Below the pieces are notes generated by a model. It was not told the origin of the DNA. It searched no databases and saw only the letters and a program-made list of their open reading frames with translations. 64,000 nucleotides of DNA from assembly GCA_015143295.1 (NCBI GenBank), contig CM026565.1:10662041-10726040 (forward strand), in the 5' to 3' direction. Shown here one piece after another: positions 10,141 to 22,758 of the stretch. The DNA comes from Tetracentron sinense (taxonomy: Eukaryota > Streptophyta > Magnoliopsida > Trochodendrales > Trochodendraceae). Within the stretch, counting starts at the first letter, position 1, and each line of letters begins with the position of its first letter. The position numbers and the translations under genes were made by a program.

Positions 10141-13100
10141 GTAATGGCAAGGTCTTCACCTAATGACAAGCTTCTGCTTGTGCAAGCACTGCAGAGGAAA
10201 GGACACGTTGTTGCTGTAACTGGAGATGGCACCCATGATGCTCCTGCACTACATGAGGTTTGACATTTCTATAGCCTTTTTAAAAAAAATATTATTTTAT
10301 GCAGAACACTTTGGTCAAGGATTGATAGATGATAAGTTTGCAAGTCTTACCTGTGTTGTGGATAAGGCGCATATCTGGATGGTTAAGAGATTACTTTTTG
10401 ATTTGTTCTACTTTGGAGTTTTTCGACTCGCCAAACTAGGTTGAGTCACGGAAGGGTATTTTTATCATTTTCATTTTTTTTAAACATAAACTTGAACATC
10501 ACACTGCTTTTGCATCATATTTTTGGGGGGCTACAAAACCAACCTACTATGGATTCTATTAAACTTAGTTTTTAGGTTTGAGGCTGCAAAACTACCTACT
10601 TTGGGTTCTTGTAACCAGTGTTACCTAGGCACTTCAGTTTTCCCAAATTTTGTCGTGTTGACACCTTGACATGACACGACACTCCGTGGCGCGACACTCC
10701 TTGGTATGTGCTTATACTGTGCCATGACGATGTCAACAATATGGTTAGGCATGTAGCGCTTCAAAATTACGATATATATATATATATATGTTAGATTGCT
10801 AGGAACTTTTTGTGAAATGCGGCCATGTGATGTAGGCTTTTTCGACAGAGCCCGGACCGTCTCCGAGTGGCACACTCAGGACTGTCAAGCGCGAGTGTCT
10901 AAGGTGGTTTCCATGAGAGTGGTCCACTACTGTGCCGGGGGGGGCTGGTACCCAGTGGCCCGTGTGAACTGCCCACCTCTCTCTCTCGGTCTCTCGCAGT
11001 CGACGGCAAAAGCGCTCGGGGATTACATGAAGTGAAACTCTATATATTGGGGGTATGTATGCAACTAGGTGACGTCTAAATGTATCTACTTTAGACAAAT
11101 TGGTTCAAGCAAGTAGAATCCGTACACCCGTGACTCAATTCTATTATTTATCTACGTGAAGGTATAATATATATTAATTCAACATACCGGTACAGGTGGC
11201 CGGCAGGGTTGTGTAATATACTAGAGACATTGATGTGCCCGAAACCTGGAGTGCCCCGTCGCTGGGGGCGCGTATATACACACCCACAATGTGCCTATAA
11301 GACCATGTTGTACCAGATTTTCAAGTTTTGGTAGTTCAGCTTCAATTCAATATTATGACGATAAATACTAATTAAGTGTAATTGCCTAATGTACGGCGTG
11401 CTGGTCACAGCACACCCCACCTACACATCATAGATATATATATACTTCATATCTATGCCGCTCCTTTCCCTTATGTTTCGATCGGTCAATTTTCCGATGT
11501 TACTTCTACATCCTATTCATCGTCTCAACTATTCTAGCATCAAGTCGAGTTTTCGGTTTTTGTGATCCATGCTTTATCCCACATGCTAAAGACCCTTGTC
11601 TCTGTGATTTGAGATTCGATCTCAACTCCATATTTGGGGCCTCCATCGTCACGTCTGGCGCGTACTCGGCGTCTGACTCCTTTGCAATATTCGATCAGAG
11701 GATACGCGTCCGCGTCTGCCTGCCCTGCCATCAGCAAGTCTGGACGGCTAGCTCTTTCCTTGCTCTAATCCCGTTCTAAGGCGTGTTTCTTGTTACTTTC
11801 AGATTCCTCTAATGGTGTGTTGGATCTCTTCCTCACGAGTCTCAGGAATGGAAACCAATCTTTTGCCTTTGGTGTGTCGTGTTCCATGGGACCAATGCCA
11901 CCGTCTGCTTGTGCGTCTAACCAAGCGCGGGTGCTCGTGTCCTAGTGTTACCTATGGGACAAATTGTTCTCATCTAATGAGACACTCATAGTACCCATGA
12001 TAGAAGACGATGTGTGAAACTGATATTTTATTAAAACAAAAGACAAAGATAAGTCCAAAATGGCTTTTAAGGGCATACATGTCTAACAGTAGGATCATAT
12101 GGCCAGTTTTGCTTATGGAATGATTGGAACCTCTTGGTGGAACACATCAAATGGGAGATCCCAACCCCTCTTCTGCCACTCATGCAATGCTGGTCTGGTT
12201 GATGGGCTTCTATTGTCAATTAGTTTTGGCCTAATTACACTTCTGTTCTTTAGTTCCATCTGCATTAGCCAAGTAGGATACTAATCATTCAACCTCCTGT
12301 AATATCACATTTGAATCCTACCATTTTGGATTTTAGGCAGATATAGGTCTTGCCATGGGCATTCAAGGGACAGAAGTTGCAAAAGAAAGCTCGGACATCA
12401 TTATCTTGGATGATAATTTTTCTTCTGTTGCAAAGGTTAGTCTATAAATTATAAGCATGCTTTGATTGATTTTTATGGGAAAAGTGTGAATCCCTCCCCT
12501 AAAAAGAAATAACGAATACACTTCTACTTCCATAAACAGGAAAAAAACTACACTTTGTCCATCCTCACAAATATGTGAGGTGTACTTCTTTCTTCTCTAT
12601 ACTGAAAGCAAGACCAGGAATTTTGTCTATCTTGGGAAGTGTGTGTGGAAACGAGATTCTGAAGTGGGATTGGCACCTACCTAGGATAGAAGAGTCTTGA
12701 CACCATACCTTCAAGGCTTTAAAACATTGCATCACTTATCACTGTAGGCCCAAGCCTTGTAGGTTATTTTTCTCCTCTATATGATGTTGCCCATATACTT
12801 AGCCCAGAGGGAGGGAATTGAAAATCACCAACTAATGAGTTCGATCTGTCTATGAGATCTCATGGGCCAAAATTTGTAATGAAAATCGTGACCTTTTTAC
12901 TCATATTTGATTTGGATGAGGATGTGTTTTGCCTGCTGGATCTAGGTTGTCTGCTGGGGGCGAGCTGTATATGCAAATATTCAGAAGTTTAGCCAGTTCC
13001 AGCTCACTGTTATTGTTTCAGCTCTTATAATTAATGTTGTCGCTGCGGTTTCCACTGGCAATGTTCCTTTAAATACAGTGCAGGTTAGTAGTCACGCTCT

Positions 13101-15052
13101 TCTATTTTTTCCTAGGTTAATGATTTTTTTTTCACCTTTTCTTCCTTGTACAGCTTCTCTGGATTAACCTCATCATGGATATTCTTGGAGTGCTTGCATT
13201 GGCTACTGAACCACCGACAGATCACCTTATGCACAGGCCTCCAGTTGGTCGAAGGTTAATACTTTTGGACATGGTGGAATATGCAATAATAATCTACTTT
13301 TTGGACATGTTTATTTCTGGATCACATATGAGTGCAATTGTCTCCTTAAAAAGCCCCTATCTGCATGAGATGGTAAGTTGCAGAAGCAATATTCCCTATG
13401 GCCTGAGTGTTGGAAGACCAGGATCTCTTCTACAGCTCTGTAAAGCTGTTAAATCCGTACAATATCAAAAATCTTGGCCTTCCAACACTCTTTAGCCACA
13501 GAATATCACAGAAAATTTGTTTCCCTGGTTACACATTTTGTTTGTTCTTCATTCTTAATATACCTGTCACATCACGTAATATTTGAAATACTTTCCTGTT
13601 ATCTATGGAATGGGAAAGCTTTTTCTCCCTTGACGAATCACCTTCTGGAACTGATGAAACAGAATGATGGTGAATTGCTTTTTCAGATTAATTTCTGTTT
13701 GACTTTTTCCTTTTCCCTTTATTGGCATATTGAACAATACTAAAGTATCTTTTTTTCTTTTTCTTTTCTATAATTTTTTTCTCTAGTTTGACAAAGTTCT
13801 TTGTAGTTTGTTTAAACTTTCTTTTTCATGTCAGATTGAGATATGTCTTTAATATTTCGAGTTTTCTTACTGAACAACAGGTCAGAGAATGTGTTTCACC
13901 TTTTCTTGGTAGATTGTTATATGATGATGCACATTGATTATTTCTTGTTTGTTTTGTCAGGGAACCTCTAGTGACAAATATTTTGTGGAGGAACTTACTC
14001 GTACAGGTATTTTTATTTCTTGTTACCTTTACTCTATAGGCTGTTCATCTCCTTACAACCTTCGGGATAATCTGGGAAGAAACCTAATGAGTTTCAGTCA
14101 TTGTATTCTTGCATGGTTATTGTTAGTTGTTGGGAAATTGCAGGCTTTATATCAAGTGAGCGTCCTCCTTCTCCTGAACTTCCGGGGTAGGAGTATTCTG
14201 AATTTAAAGCATGATAGCAGTGCCCATGCTGACAAACTGAAGAATACCTTTATATTCAATGCGTTTGTGCTTTGTCAAGTAAGTCTCATACTTTACACTG
14301 AAGAGGGAAAACAGAAATTAGAAGTAGTTAACCTGTGGTGCTGTTGTTGATTAGATTGCAAGAAGTTTTCATGGGAATGTGATATGTCATGATGTCGCTA
14401 TTGCTTTCTTCTCGTGTAACTGTAAAGCACCAAAAATAAATAAATAAATAATGCTAACAATACAATATGCAGATATTCAATGAGTTCAATGCTCGAAAGC
14501 CAAATGAAATTAATGTCTTTAGCGGAGCCCTTAGAAACCATCTTTTTATGGCCATAGTGGGAATAACACTTGCACTTCAGGTGAGATTTATTATTATTAT
14601 TATTTTAATTTAATTTATTTTGGGATGGGGAGGGGGTGTCTTCTATTTCTTGCATGTTCATACAAGGGTGCTACTTGGTGATATGTAGATCCTTATCATC
14701 GAATTTCTTGGGGGCTTTACCGCAACAGTCAGGCTCAGTTGGAAGCTGTGGCTCGCATCCGTTGGTATTGCCATTATCAGGTTGGTTCAGTTAATAATAA
14801 TATCTTTAATTAGAAAAGTGGACTGCCTATGTGGGAAGACTGACATTTGACAATTATTAGACAGGCAAATCAATTTTCAAATTGAACCCTTTTTTCCTGC
14901 ATCCCCTTTTGAACTAAAGGAAGCTTTTGTTTGTCTTGTCTTCTTCCAGCTGGCCCCTCGCTGTTCTTGGAAAATTCATACCAGTCCCAGAAACTCCCTT
15001 CAGCGTGTTCTTCATGAGACTCTTGTCGTCACTGTTGCGGAGCTTCTTGTAG
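10141..15052 (+). pseudogene. 3' segment of an autoinhibited P2B Ca2+-ATPase (ACA8/ACA10 type)
   Basis: Nine exons with GT/AG borders join in one frame with no stop, giving 312 codons: 10141-10257, 12337-12435, 12946-13083, 13154-13254, 13961-14006, 14144-14278, 14473-14580, 14689-14780, 14950-15052 (TAG). They encode the end of the P domain ([10 protein letters not shown], then [12 protein letters not shown]), M5 (ANIQKFSQFQL...), M6 ([24 protein letters not shown]), M7-M10 (YQVSVLL, NFRGRSIL, FNEFNARKPNE) and the C-terminal SWPLAVLGKFIPVPE. This family pumps Ca2+ out of the cytosol at the plasma membrane. The calmodulin-binding N-terminus, M1-M4 and the phosphorylated DKTGT are absent upstream. 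GDGTND is GDGTHD (codon 10234-10236), and M5 and M6 positions are altered. It could be a decaying fragment, or the end of a gene whose start lies across the N gap. Confidence 0.85.
10258..12336 (+). other. Long intron of the Ca2+-ATPase segment with foreign-looking block
   Basis: A 2.08-kb intron, much longer than the other introns here (70-706 bp). It includes a (TA)n stretch near 10770-10790 and a GC-rich block at about 10620-11290 containing repeated GACACGAC and CGCGACACTCC motifs and a CCGTCGCTGGGGGCGCG stretch, unlike the AT-rich surroundings. That suggests an inserted repeat, but I cannot name it. From 11300 to 12300 nothing recognisable. Confidence 0.5.
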
Positions 15053-15233
15053 TTAGAAGCATTTTTCATCTTCTTGCCTTGCTTGTCTTTCAGGTTGAGG
15101 GTATGGAAGGAACAGTCAGATGAAGTAACTTTATTTAGTAATGTCGGCTTTGGGGGCTTCCCATGGTTGTGGTTGTAATGTCCACTATACACTCTCGGCA
15201 ATTGGATCCCTCTAAAAAAAAAACTATGCATGC

Positions 15234-15413
15234 AGGGGTTGGTGTGCTGGTGTGCTGGACCACGCTCTTGAGTTTGATTCCCTTCCTCTTGTTGGCCACC
15301 CTCAGGGATAAAAGTAATCTCTACTTGCCCGTTCGTGTGTGTGAATGGAGGGGTCTGTGCCTGGGGATTAGTCGGGTGCTCCAAGAGACCTGGACACCCT
15401 TGTACCAAAAAAA
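15234..15413 (+). mobile_element. SINE (tRNA-derived, Au-like)
   Basis: The unit has a pol III B-box-like GAGTTTGATTCCC at 15270-15282. The downstream block GGGATTAGTCGGGTGCTCCA followed by GACCTGGACACCC is typical of plant Au-type SINEs, and it ends in a TGTACC plus A-rich tail. The 5' end is approximate and no clear target-site duplication is visible. It lies about 180 bp after the ATPase stop codon. The interval 15053-15233 is that gene's presumed 3' UTR/flank. Confidence 0.6.
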
Positions 15414-15567
15414 TATTAAAATAAATAAATAAAGCATAAGATTGATAATCTAATTCCTAACTAAAAAGCAAGTTAGTTCATCATTAAAGTAGTGCATATT
15501 TATGGGGAATGTCTGAATGTAAGAATTGTTTACTAATTTGAGAAACACTAGTGCCCATCATGTCTGA

Positions 15568-15911
15568 TGCAGGTGCTTAGTCCCACATCGGGCGTGTATT
15601 GGGAACTCCTGCACTCTTATGTAGTGAAGGTACATCATCCCCACAGGCTAGTCTATTGGGAGTGAGCCTTGCTACATCAGTGGTATCAGAGCCAGCCTTT
15701 GGCCACTGCCATTTGGACCTTGGGACCCCGTAATCCTAGGTTGTCTCGTACCCCTCATGCAAGAGGTGAGATTTCAATAGGGGGAGTATGAGGCAGGCCC
15801 GTCTGTAGGTGTTTAGTCCCACATCGGGCGTGTGTTGGGAACTCCTGACGCTCTTATGCAGTGAGGGTACCTCACCCCAACAGGCTAGTCTTTTGGGAGT
15901 GAGCAGCATCA
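15568..15911 (+). mobile_element. TRIM (terminal-repeat retrotransposon in miniature)
   Basis: Two about 108-bp direct repeats (15568-15675 and 15804-15911) begin TGCAGGTG/TGTAGGTG, share TTAGTCCCACATCGGGCGTG and CAGGCTAGTCT-TTGGGAGTGAG, and end in ACA/TCA. Between them, starting at 15681, is TGGTATCAGAGCCAGC, a near-ideal initiator tRNA-Met PBS. A purine-rich AATAGGGGGAGTATGAGG lies just before the second repeat. The internal part is about 128 bp and non-coding. The first and second LTRs differ at several places, so it is not recent. The target-site duplication is unclear. Confidence 0.8.
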
Positions 15912-16020
15912 TTGTCTAAGGAATCTGCTACAAATTTTGCTTATCTACAGCAATCTGAAATCTGCTATTGTTTTATTTCTTCGTGATTGCAAATGTACCA
16001 CTAATAACTGTAAGGGGGAA

Positions 16021-16460
16021 ACTGATGTGACAAATGTCTAGTCATTTCTGCACGATGCCGCCAACCGGTGCAGAGCCATGGCCGAGCCCGTGTAGAATTA
16101 TGGATAAAACCTTGTATAGAACCTCGAAACACGGTCCTCTGACATCATATTAATGAGAACTAAGAATGGGGGGCTCGTTAGTAAAATGCATTCACTTGAT
16201 AAGTATTAAATGTCAGTCACCTCGGATCACCTTAGGGATTGATGCCAACATTCGAGGAAGGGATGTGCATTTATGTAAGGGTCCTTGCTTGACGTGAGTA
16301 TCATGATAGATTAGATACATGACCATCCACATACATAGATGGCCATGTTGAGCTCCTACCTATAAATAGCCAAAGAAGTCTGGCAATTCTCTCGAAGAAA
16401 AAGATCATTCTCACTATCCTATCTTTCTGTTCTTATAACGCATAGGCTCTACCAAAAGCA
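16021..16460 (+). repeat. Possible LTR remnant with TATA box
   Basis: A TATAAATAG at 16371-16378 is followed by a C/T-rich leader (TCTCGAAGAAAAAGATCATT, then CTATCCTATCTTTCTG). Upstream are GC-richer phrases unlike the surroundings, in the style of a gypsy LTR U3-R. I cannot define its ends or a partner. The stretch 16461-16878 shows nothing recognisable. Confidence 0.25.
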
Positions 16461-16878
16461 ATGGAAACTGAGAATTTGCTCATCATATCTTTTATTACGT
16501 TCTTTCCTGATCTAGGATATTATCTAGGGAATTATGCTTCTAAAGGTTATCAAATTGCCATTGCAAAGAAGCTAATATTAACTATCTTCTAAATCTATTG
16601 AAGATTTGTATCATAATTTAAATACATTCATAATCCATAACCTATATAAAAAGCGGATAACAAGCTAGCAGCAGGAGTCGTCTCATTCTTGAATTACCAT
16701 TAATGCCCCCTTATCTTCTGCTTTTACTGCACTTATACCCCTCTCCACTTTGTCGGTTTGTCCCCTGGGTCTTACTATGTTGAATGGCCGAATTTCCAAT
16801 TCTACCCTCTCCTCTCCTCACCTCTCTCTCTCCACTATCACTTCACCTTTGTTTGTTTAGTTATTTTTATACTACAAG

Positions 16879-17370
16879 CACTACAACATATATACCGACT
16901 AGCAACGGAAATTTCCCATCTCTAATAGTAATTTTTTGTGTCTAATACTATTACACACGGAAATAATAGTCATCTCTATACTGTGGCCGATGCTCGCGTC
17001 ACTGATGCTATTAGACACAGAACAAGAAGTCCGTTTCTAATATTAAATTAGAGACGAAAATTTCCATGTCTAAAGCTTTTATTCGTAACAAATCAATTCA
17101 TTTATGACATCACTATTTTTCGTCTTTAATGATTTTATTAGAGACGAAACTATTTCTGTGTCTAATATCGTGTTGGCAATGGAACTATTTTTGACTTTGA
17201 ATTGATATTAGACACGGAAATATTTCCATCTCTAATTACGAGTTAGAGACGGAAATATTTCCATTGCTAATATCTTATATGTGACGGAAATAGTTACAGA
17301 TGAAAATATTTCCGTGTCTAATATCACAATTTCATTAGCAATGGAAATATTTCCGTCTCTAATATCAATT
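16879..17370. repeat. CACTA 2 terminus and subterminal repeats
   Basis: After CACTACAACA come at least a dozen copies in both orientations of GAGACGGAAATATTTCCGTGTCTAATATC-like sequence, built around the palindrome GGAAATATTTCC. The motif is entirely different from the AACGCCGTTAT repeats of CACTA 1, so the two transposons belong to different families with separate binding repeats. The stretch 17371-18100 is AT-rich with no feature seen. Confidence 0.75.
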
Positions 17371-18530
17371 TTTTTTTTAAAAGAACCAGTAACCTATAAC
17401 CCAAAACCTATTTCCTATAACTTGTCACCTGTTTTCAATCATTCAACATAATATCCACATTCCTCATTATAAACCCACATTATTAATTTCACACATCCAC
17501 ATTAAGGAATACATACATTCATTAACGTTACCACCAATCCACACATCCATACTAACATTCACATACATTCATTAACCCTGTCACCACATCATCATCCAAA
17601 TTGCAAATCTGATGAAGGAAAAGCTCACAAATAAATCAATCTCCGAGATTCATATTGCAAAATCAGGCCATACTTAGTAAACTCAAACAGAAGTTCTATG
17701 CTAGAAACATGTAGAATTACTTGTTAGCCATTAAAACCAACAATAAAGAAGTATCTCTTCTAGAATTAGAAGTGTTTTTCTTCATAATCTACAAAGAGCT
17801 ACAGAATCCCGCAAAAACAAAAAACCAAAAAAAAAAAAAATGACATGATCATAACTCAGAGAACTAAATTTATATTAAAAAAATATACCAAATCAAGAAC
17901 TGAAAGTTAGAAACCCAAGAAAGATTAAAATTCTAATTCAACTACATACAAATATACAATTTCAGTCAGAATCTCTCAAAAGAAAGATTAATGTGCGCAT
18001 CCACAATACCAAATATATGAAAAAATAAGAAGTTTGTATTAACAGTTTAAATTTCTTCACATGCCAAGCAAGCATGTGATGATAAAAGTCTAACCAAGGG
18101 GTCATCTGGGGACTGGGTGGCATCGTCATCCTGAGATGGCCGAGACTAGGATAGTGGTGTGGGGGATGATGGGAATGCCCCTAGCTCTTCGGAAGAAGCC
18201 TGCAACCTCAGCCATGTAATGTCAGTATGTACCCATCTCAGTCTCCAACCTCACCACAGTCTCCCGGTGCGCAGCCTCCTGTGTCAATCGTGCATCCTCC
18301 GTTGCCCGTTGCGCAACCTCAACATTCTGTACCCTTCGCCTCTAGTGATCTACATCAGGAGGGTGGAATTGTGAGGAGCTAACACCTGGTCCATAAGTGC
18401 GGACACGCCCGTATCCGTTTGGACCCATCACCTGGGTGAATACCTCATTCTGGGCAGTGCTACTCTCGGTGCCCTCAAGATGCTGACTTAACCTCTTAAT
18501 CATCTGCCCCTACAGTTATAGATATATAGT

Positions 18531-20840
18531 TGTTGGACATATATGCCCTCGAAATCCAATAAAAAGACTTTTCTATATTGATTAGAGAAGCATCGTATTC
18601 ATACAACCAACTATAAAGAGTATTTATAATAATTACTGTCTCATTTGATGATGACATAAAATTTCATAGGTAACATTGTAGGAATATCATGCAAAGGTTG
18701 CGAGGAGATATGATTTTCCAGTTCCTTGTAAACCTAAAATTGTTCGAAGCTTCTAGAGTATTGGTTGGGCGCCGTACTTCATCATGGCTTGATGAATCTC
18801 ATTCATAGAGAGTGTTGACTCTTGACTAACATGTGAGTATATGTAGTAAGTACATAATACTGAACGGGGTCACTAGTGGATACCCTATGGAATACACTGT
18901 CAGATTGTATTAGGGTTATCCATTTGATAAATTATCCTTAGACCTGAGAGGCTAACATCTTCTCAAACATCTGTCTATATGGTTTTGATGTGTCAATCGG
19001 CAATGTCCAATACACAGGACTAACTCCAGGTACGTTGGGTTATGTACACAGTGTTTGGAGAAGTGTGTAAACACTCAATAAGGAATCCACTACTCCTTAA
19101 TTGGAGAATGATATCAAGATGATACTTGTTGAACTGAACTCAAAATCCAATACTGGTGCTTTTCGGTAAAATGGTTTTATCGAAGTTGATATTTTAAATA
19201 TAGAAAAGTGTATGTATATGTCAGTTCTTTTCTAATGTTTGTTTGAAAGTGTCTTGGAAGTTCAGTTTAATGAAAAATTATTCATGAGAAATAGTTCTAT
19301 TCATAAGCTAGGGACTAGACAATGGACTTGTTCCAATCTCGGAAGCTTATATGTGATATCGAATTGTAGAAGGATTTATTAGTAAATATATTGTGAGATA
19401 GTACTTACAAGCAATTCTCTAATTTCTGGATGTTGATTACAATGTGTTAATGGACATTATTATGATTAGTAGAAGTCTAGAAACTTAACATTCTATGATC
19501 CTAAAGGAATTATTGGAAAGTGTTTCTTAGCAACAAGGCTATACCTTAAAAGTAATGAAGCACTTGGTCCCACAACCAGAAATAGGAGATCCCTTTAGAT
19601 CCCACACACTAGGACCTTCTCAAGGCTTTTAATTTAATTAAGAGTTAAATTATTAATTTTTCCATGTAATTCACTATATGGTATAGTGAAGCTCTTATAG
19701 GTGAAATCACATAAGATGTGATTAACCAAATGGGTAGGACCCATATGGGATTTTGATAAAGATCAAAAGGTGACAACATAAGAGGTTAGACCTCAAAAAG
19801 GGGCTTGAGATGTGGGGCCCACCTAGGTGGGATGCCCACTTCATTGATTCATTATCTATTTAATTAGTTACTAATTAATTATCTCCTACAAAGTAAGGAA
19901 TGAATTAGTTGGTTACTAATTAATGATTTCCTATTAAATATGGAATGAATTAGTTTGTTACTAATGGTTTCCTATTTAATAGGGAATTGATTAGTTTGTT
20001 ACCAATTGTTTTCCTATTTCTTACGGAATGGATTAGTTTGTTACTAATTGTTTTTCCTATTAAATAGGGAATGAATTAGTTTGTTGCTAATTGTTTCCTA
20101 TTAAATATGGAATGGATAATGTTGATTTCTATTTTGATTAAATCCTAATTGGATTAGGATTATCATTAAAGTTTTATAAAGAATTTTAATTGGATTAGAA
20201 TTTAGAAAGAGGAGTTTGACTTGAGCTATAAGATAGCTAAAAGGGGAGTCTATATAAGGACCTCCCCATAGTGGAACGTCCACAAGGAATGTCTCTATCT
20301 CTCCCACATTTTTCTCTCTCCCCCTCTTGAGTTGTACAGCCAGCCCTCCCTTCTTTTCTCCCTTCTCTTCGTTTTTTTTTTGATCTTGGATAATATCAGA
20401 ACCAATCTTGAATAATATTAGAACCAATCTTTGGAAAAGGATCTTGCATTCAAGATAGGATCTTGCATTCAAGAAAAGAATAAAATATTATAGAGTTTGA
20501 ATTGGAAGTGCTTGATCAAGAAAGGTTCTTGAATCAAAGAAAAGATTAAAGAGCATTGATCGAAAGGGCCATTAGCTTCCATTGGAGAAAAACTTTGAAG
20601 ATTTAAAGAAGGTTCGTGTGAATCGATAGGAGACTTTACACTTGAGAAGTTTTGTAAGTATGGTTTCTCACACCATGATTTACTATGATCATAAGATGAC
20701 CCTTGGAAAGATTTTAATTAGATCAAAATCAAGTTTGAATTAAAAATTGTGCTTCGAAAAATTTTATATTCATGTCTTTCAATTGTCAAGTTCGATAATC
20801 AAGTACGATATAAAATAACACATTTTTCACCAATTACAGG
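18531..20840 (+). mobile_element. Angela-like copia LTR inserted in CACTA 2 (3' end approximate)
   Basis: It starts TGTTGGACATATATGCCCTC, the style of Ty1/copia Angela LTRs, and parallels the better-defined solo LTR at 40055-42257 (TGTTAGACATGATGCCC). The interior has degenerate direct repeats of GGAATGAATTAGTTTGTTACTAA (19900-20100), a TATA box (20251-20257) and a C/T-rich leader. CACTA coding sequence resumes by about 20850. I could not identify a clean CA end or duplication, and no gag-pol is present, so it is a solo or truncated LTR. Confidence 0.6.
20251..20257 (+). promoter_or_regulatory. TATA box of Angela-like LTR
   Basis: GTCTATATAAGGACC lies about 1.7 kb into the LTR and is followed by a C/T-rich stretch (TCTCTATCTCTCCCAC), the usual layout at an LTR U3/R boundary. 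Confidence 0.55.
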
Positions 20841-22750
20841 AATACGAATCATGAAATGCATAAACATACATGCAACATCTTCGATGTGTGATTGACGAAT
20901 GTCCCATCCTGGCGCATATGGAACACCCCAAACATATGAAGTCGATCCGGCTCTAGCCCGTCCGAATGGTTGGCACACTTCATGAAAAATGTAATTGTGA
21001 TTAAAAACTTTACAATGAATATATTATCGAAAGCATTAATTGAATACATATTCCCCTAAATGAAAGTAATACATATACCTCAGTCGCCTTGTGCAGGGCA
21101 TAAGGCCTCGTCCTAATTGTGTGAAACATAGTAAGATGCGCTCGATTCTACCTATTCCTCTCCCTAATAGCCTATTATTTACATGATGTCAGTCAGTTAG
21201 TATTGTGAGTGTATTGATCATATAAAGGCTGAAATTGACTACTCAAACCATTTTCAAACCTAGGCCTCCTCTGTCCTCCAGTGGTCCACAAGTGCCCTCC
21301 ATTGGCCTGATTTTACTCTATTATCCACATACTCATATTGCTCCTATAGTGGGCGCTCTAGATTGTACCATTTATCGTACAAACTCTTCTGCCAAGCTCT
21401 CCACAGCGCATTGAATTTCTGCCACACCCAAGCCCTCGTCTGCCAGTCGGGGAGCTTATAACAACTCTACGAGAAAATAAGGATTACCACGGTAGACCGT
21501 CAGTATATTGAAGGTTAAAATAAGGAAATAAATGACGAAAGGGAAAACATCCAACTGTCTTACCATCTAGCATGACCTATTTGTTCTCTCGAGGGACATG
21601 CCTCCAATCTTTATGTATCCCTAATGGGATGATATCCCCGTCCTTCGCCAAGACCCCTATGGATGTCATCAACTTCGTTGCTTCAGGGCCAATGGGCTGT
21701 CCCAGGTTGTTAACAGTAACAATCGTGGATCCTGCCCCTGTTGGGGGTGGGGGTGACAGCCTATTCGTACCCCTAGGACGTTTGCCGAGTGTTGTACAGG
21801 AAAAATAATTACATTAATACAATATAAACATGAAAAATAATTCCATATCGTAAATAAAGAAAGTATCATCGAAATATATACCTGTTGCAGGATCTGTTGT
21901 GTCCTGTCGGGTTGCCTCTGACTGCTCCAACACATGGTCGTCGGGGTGAACCGGATCTTGCTCTGCCTCGATCATTGGTTGGGATGTACCAACCTAAGAA
22001 GATATGGAGGCCTCACTAGCCTTGTGCGGTCATCTAATGTACCCCAACATCCTGCTGTCACAATGTCATATTGAAATTGTAGAGACCCAAATCTGAATTC
22101 CCTATTTTCTATCTTGTTTAATAAGGGTAATTTAGTCTTTTATCATGTTTTATGCATATGTATTTATATTTAAATGGTGTGTTGTGATCTAGGCGTAATC
22201 AAAGTTATAAAGGAGAGGGATGCTTTAACATACCCTCAACTTTAGGAAGCTCTAGTTTTCTTACCACTGATCAAAATCAAGTGATTCTTAAGCCATGAGA
22301 AATATATTGAAACCCTCTGTCATGTTCATATTTATCTTTTTTCCATATTTTGAGTCGAGGTTAACTAAATTGTTGGATTTCCAAAGTCGGGAAATTATGG
22401 TCTGCCGTAATCCATCCCAGACCAGTCAGCTTTAGAGCCTATTTAGGTAATTAAAAACTAAGAATTAGGATTAGTCCATTAGAGACAAAATTGTTCCGCT
22501 TTGAATGATGAGTCCAACGTAAGTTGAATCGTCCAATCCCAGAAACCAAGTCAAAAGTTACGGGCCAATTACCAGAACAGGTTCCGGTTGAGAAATTCCA
22601 GTTTTTCTGTTAAGGCCTGATCGATCGATGTAAGCCCAAGAATTTCCCAGTTGAGTCCGATCGATCGGGACTAAACCTCGATCGATCGGTGCGCGCGTTT
22701 TTAGTTTTAAATTACTTTTTTTTTTTTTAATGGTTTTTAACCCTTGGGAC

Positions 22751-22758
22751 TATAAATA
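22751..22758 (+). promoter_or_regulatory. TATA box of solo LTR
   Basis: GGGACTATAAATAGGGGTCC. The same TATAAATAGGGG context occurs at 45957 in the related LTR. It lies about 60 bp downstream of the palindromic box array and exactly 202 bp before the donor-like AG|GT, the same spacing as in the LTR at 45216. Confidence 0.75.

Larger units (their letters stand above)
18100..21990 (-). pseudogene. CACTA 2 transposase-associated gene, interrupted
   Basis: Minus-strand exon-like blocks match the transposase_24 family: 21370-21470 (LPDWQTRAWVWQKFNALW), 21270-21340 (EYVDNRVKSGQWRALVDHW), 20860-21010 (KCANHSDGLEPDR, HMRQDGTFVNH) and 18365-18510 (LSQHLEGTESS, EVFTQVMGPNGYGRVRTYGP). The same order and VMGP..GR.R.YG motif occur in the CACTA 1 gene at 6406-6735. 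The gene is split by the LTR at 18531-~20840 and has in-frame stops (after PPDVDH near 18345), so it is dead. Confidence 0.65.
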
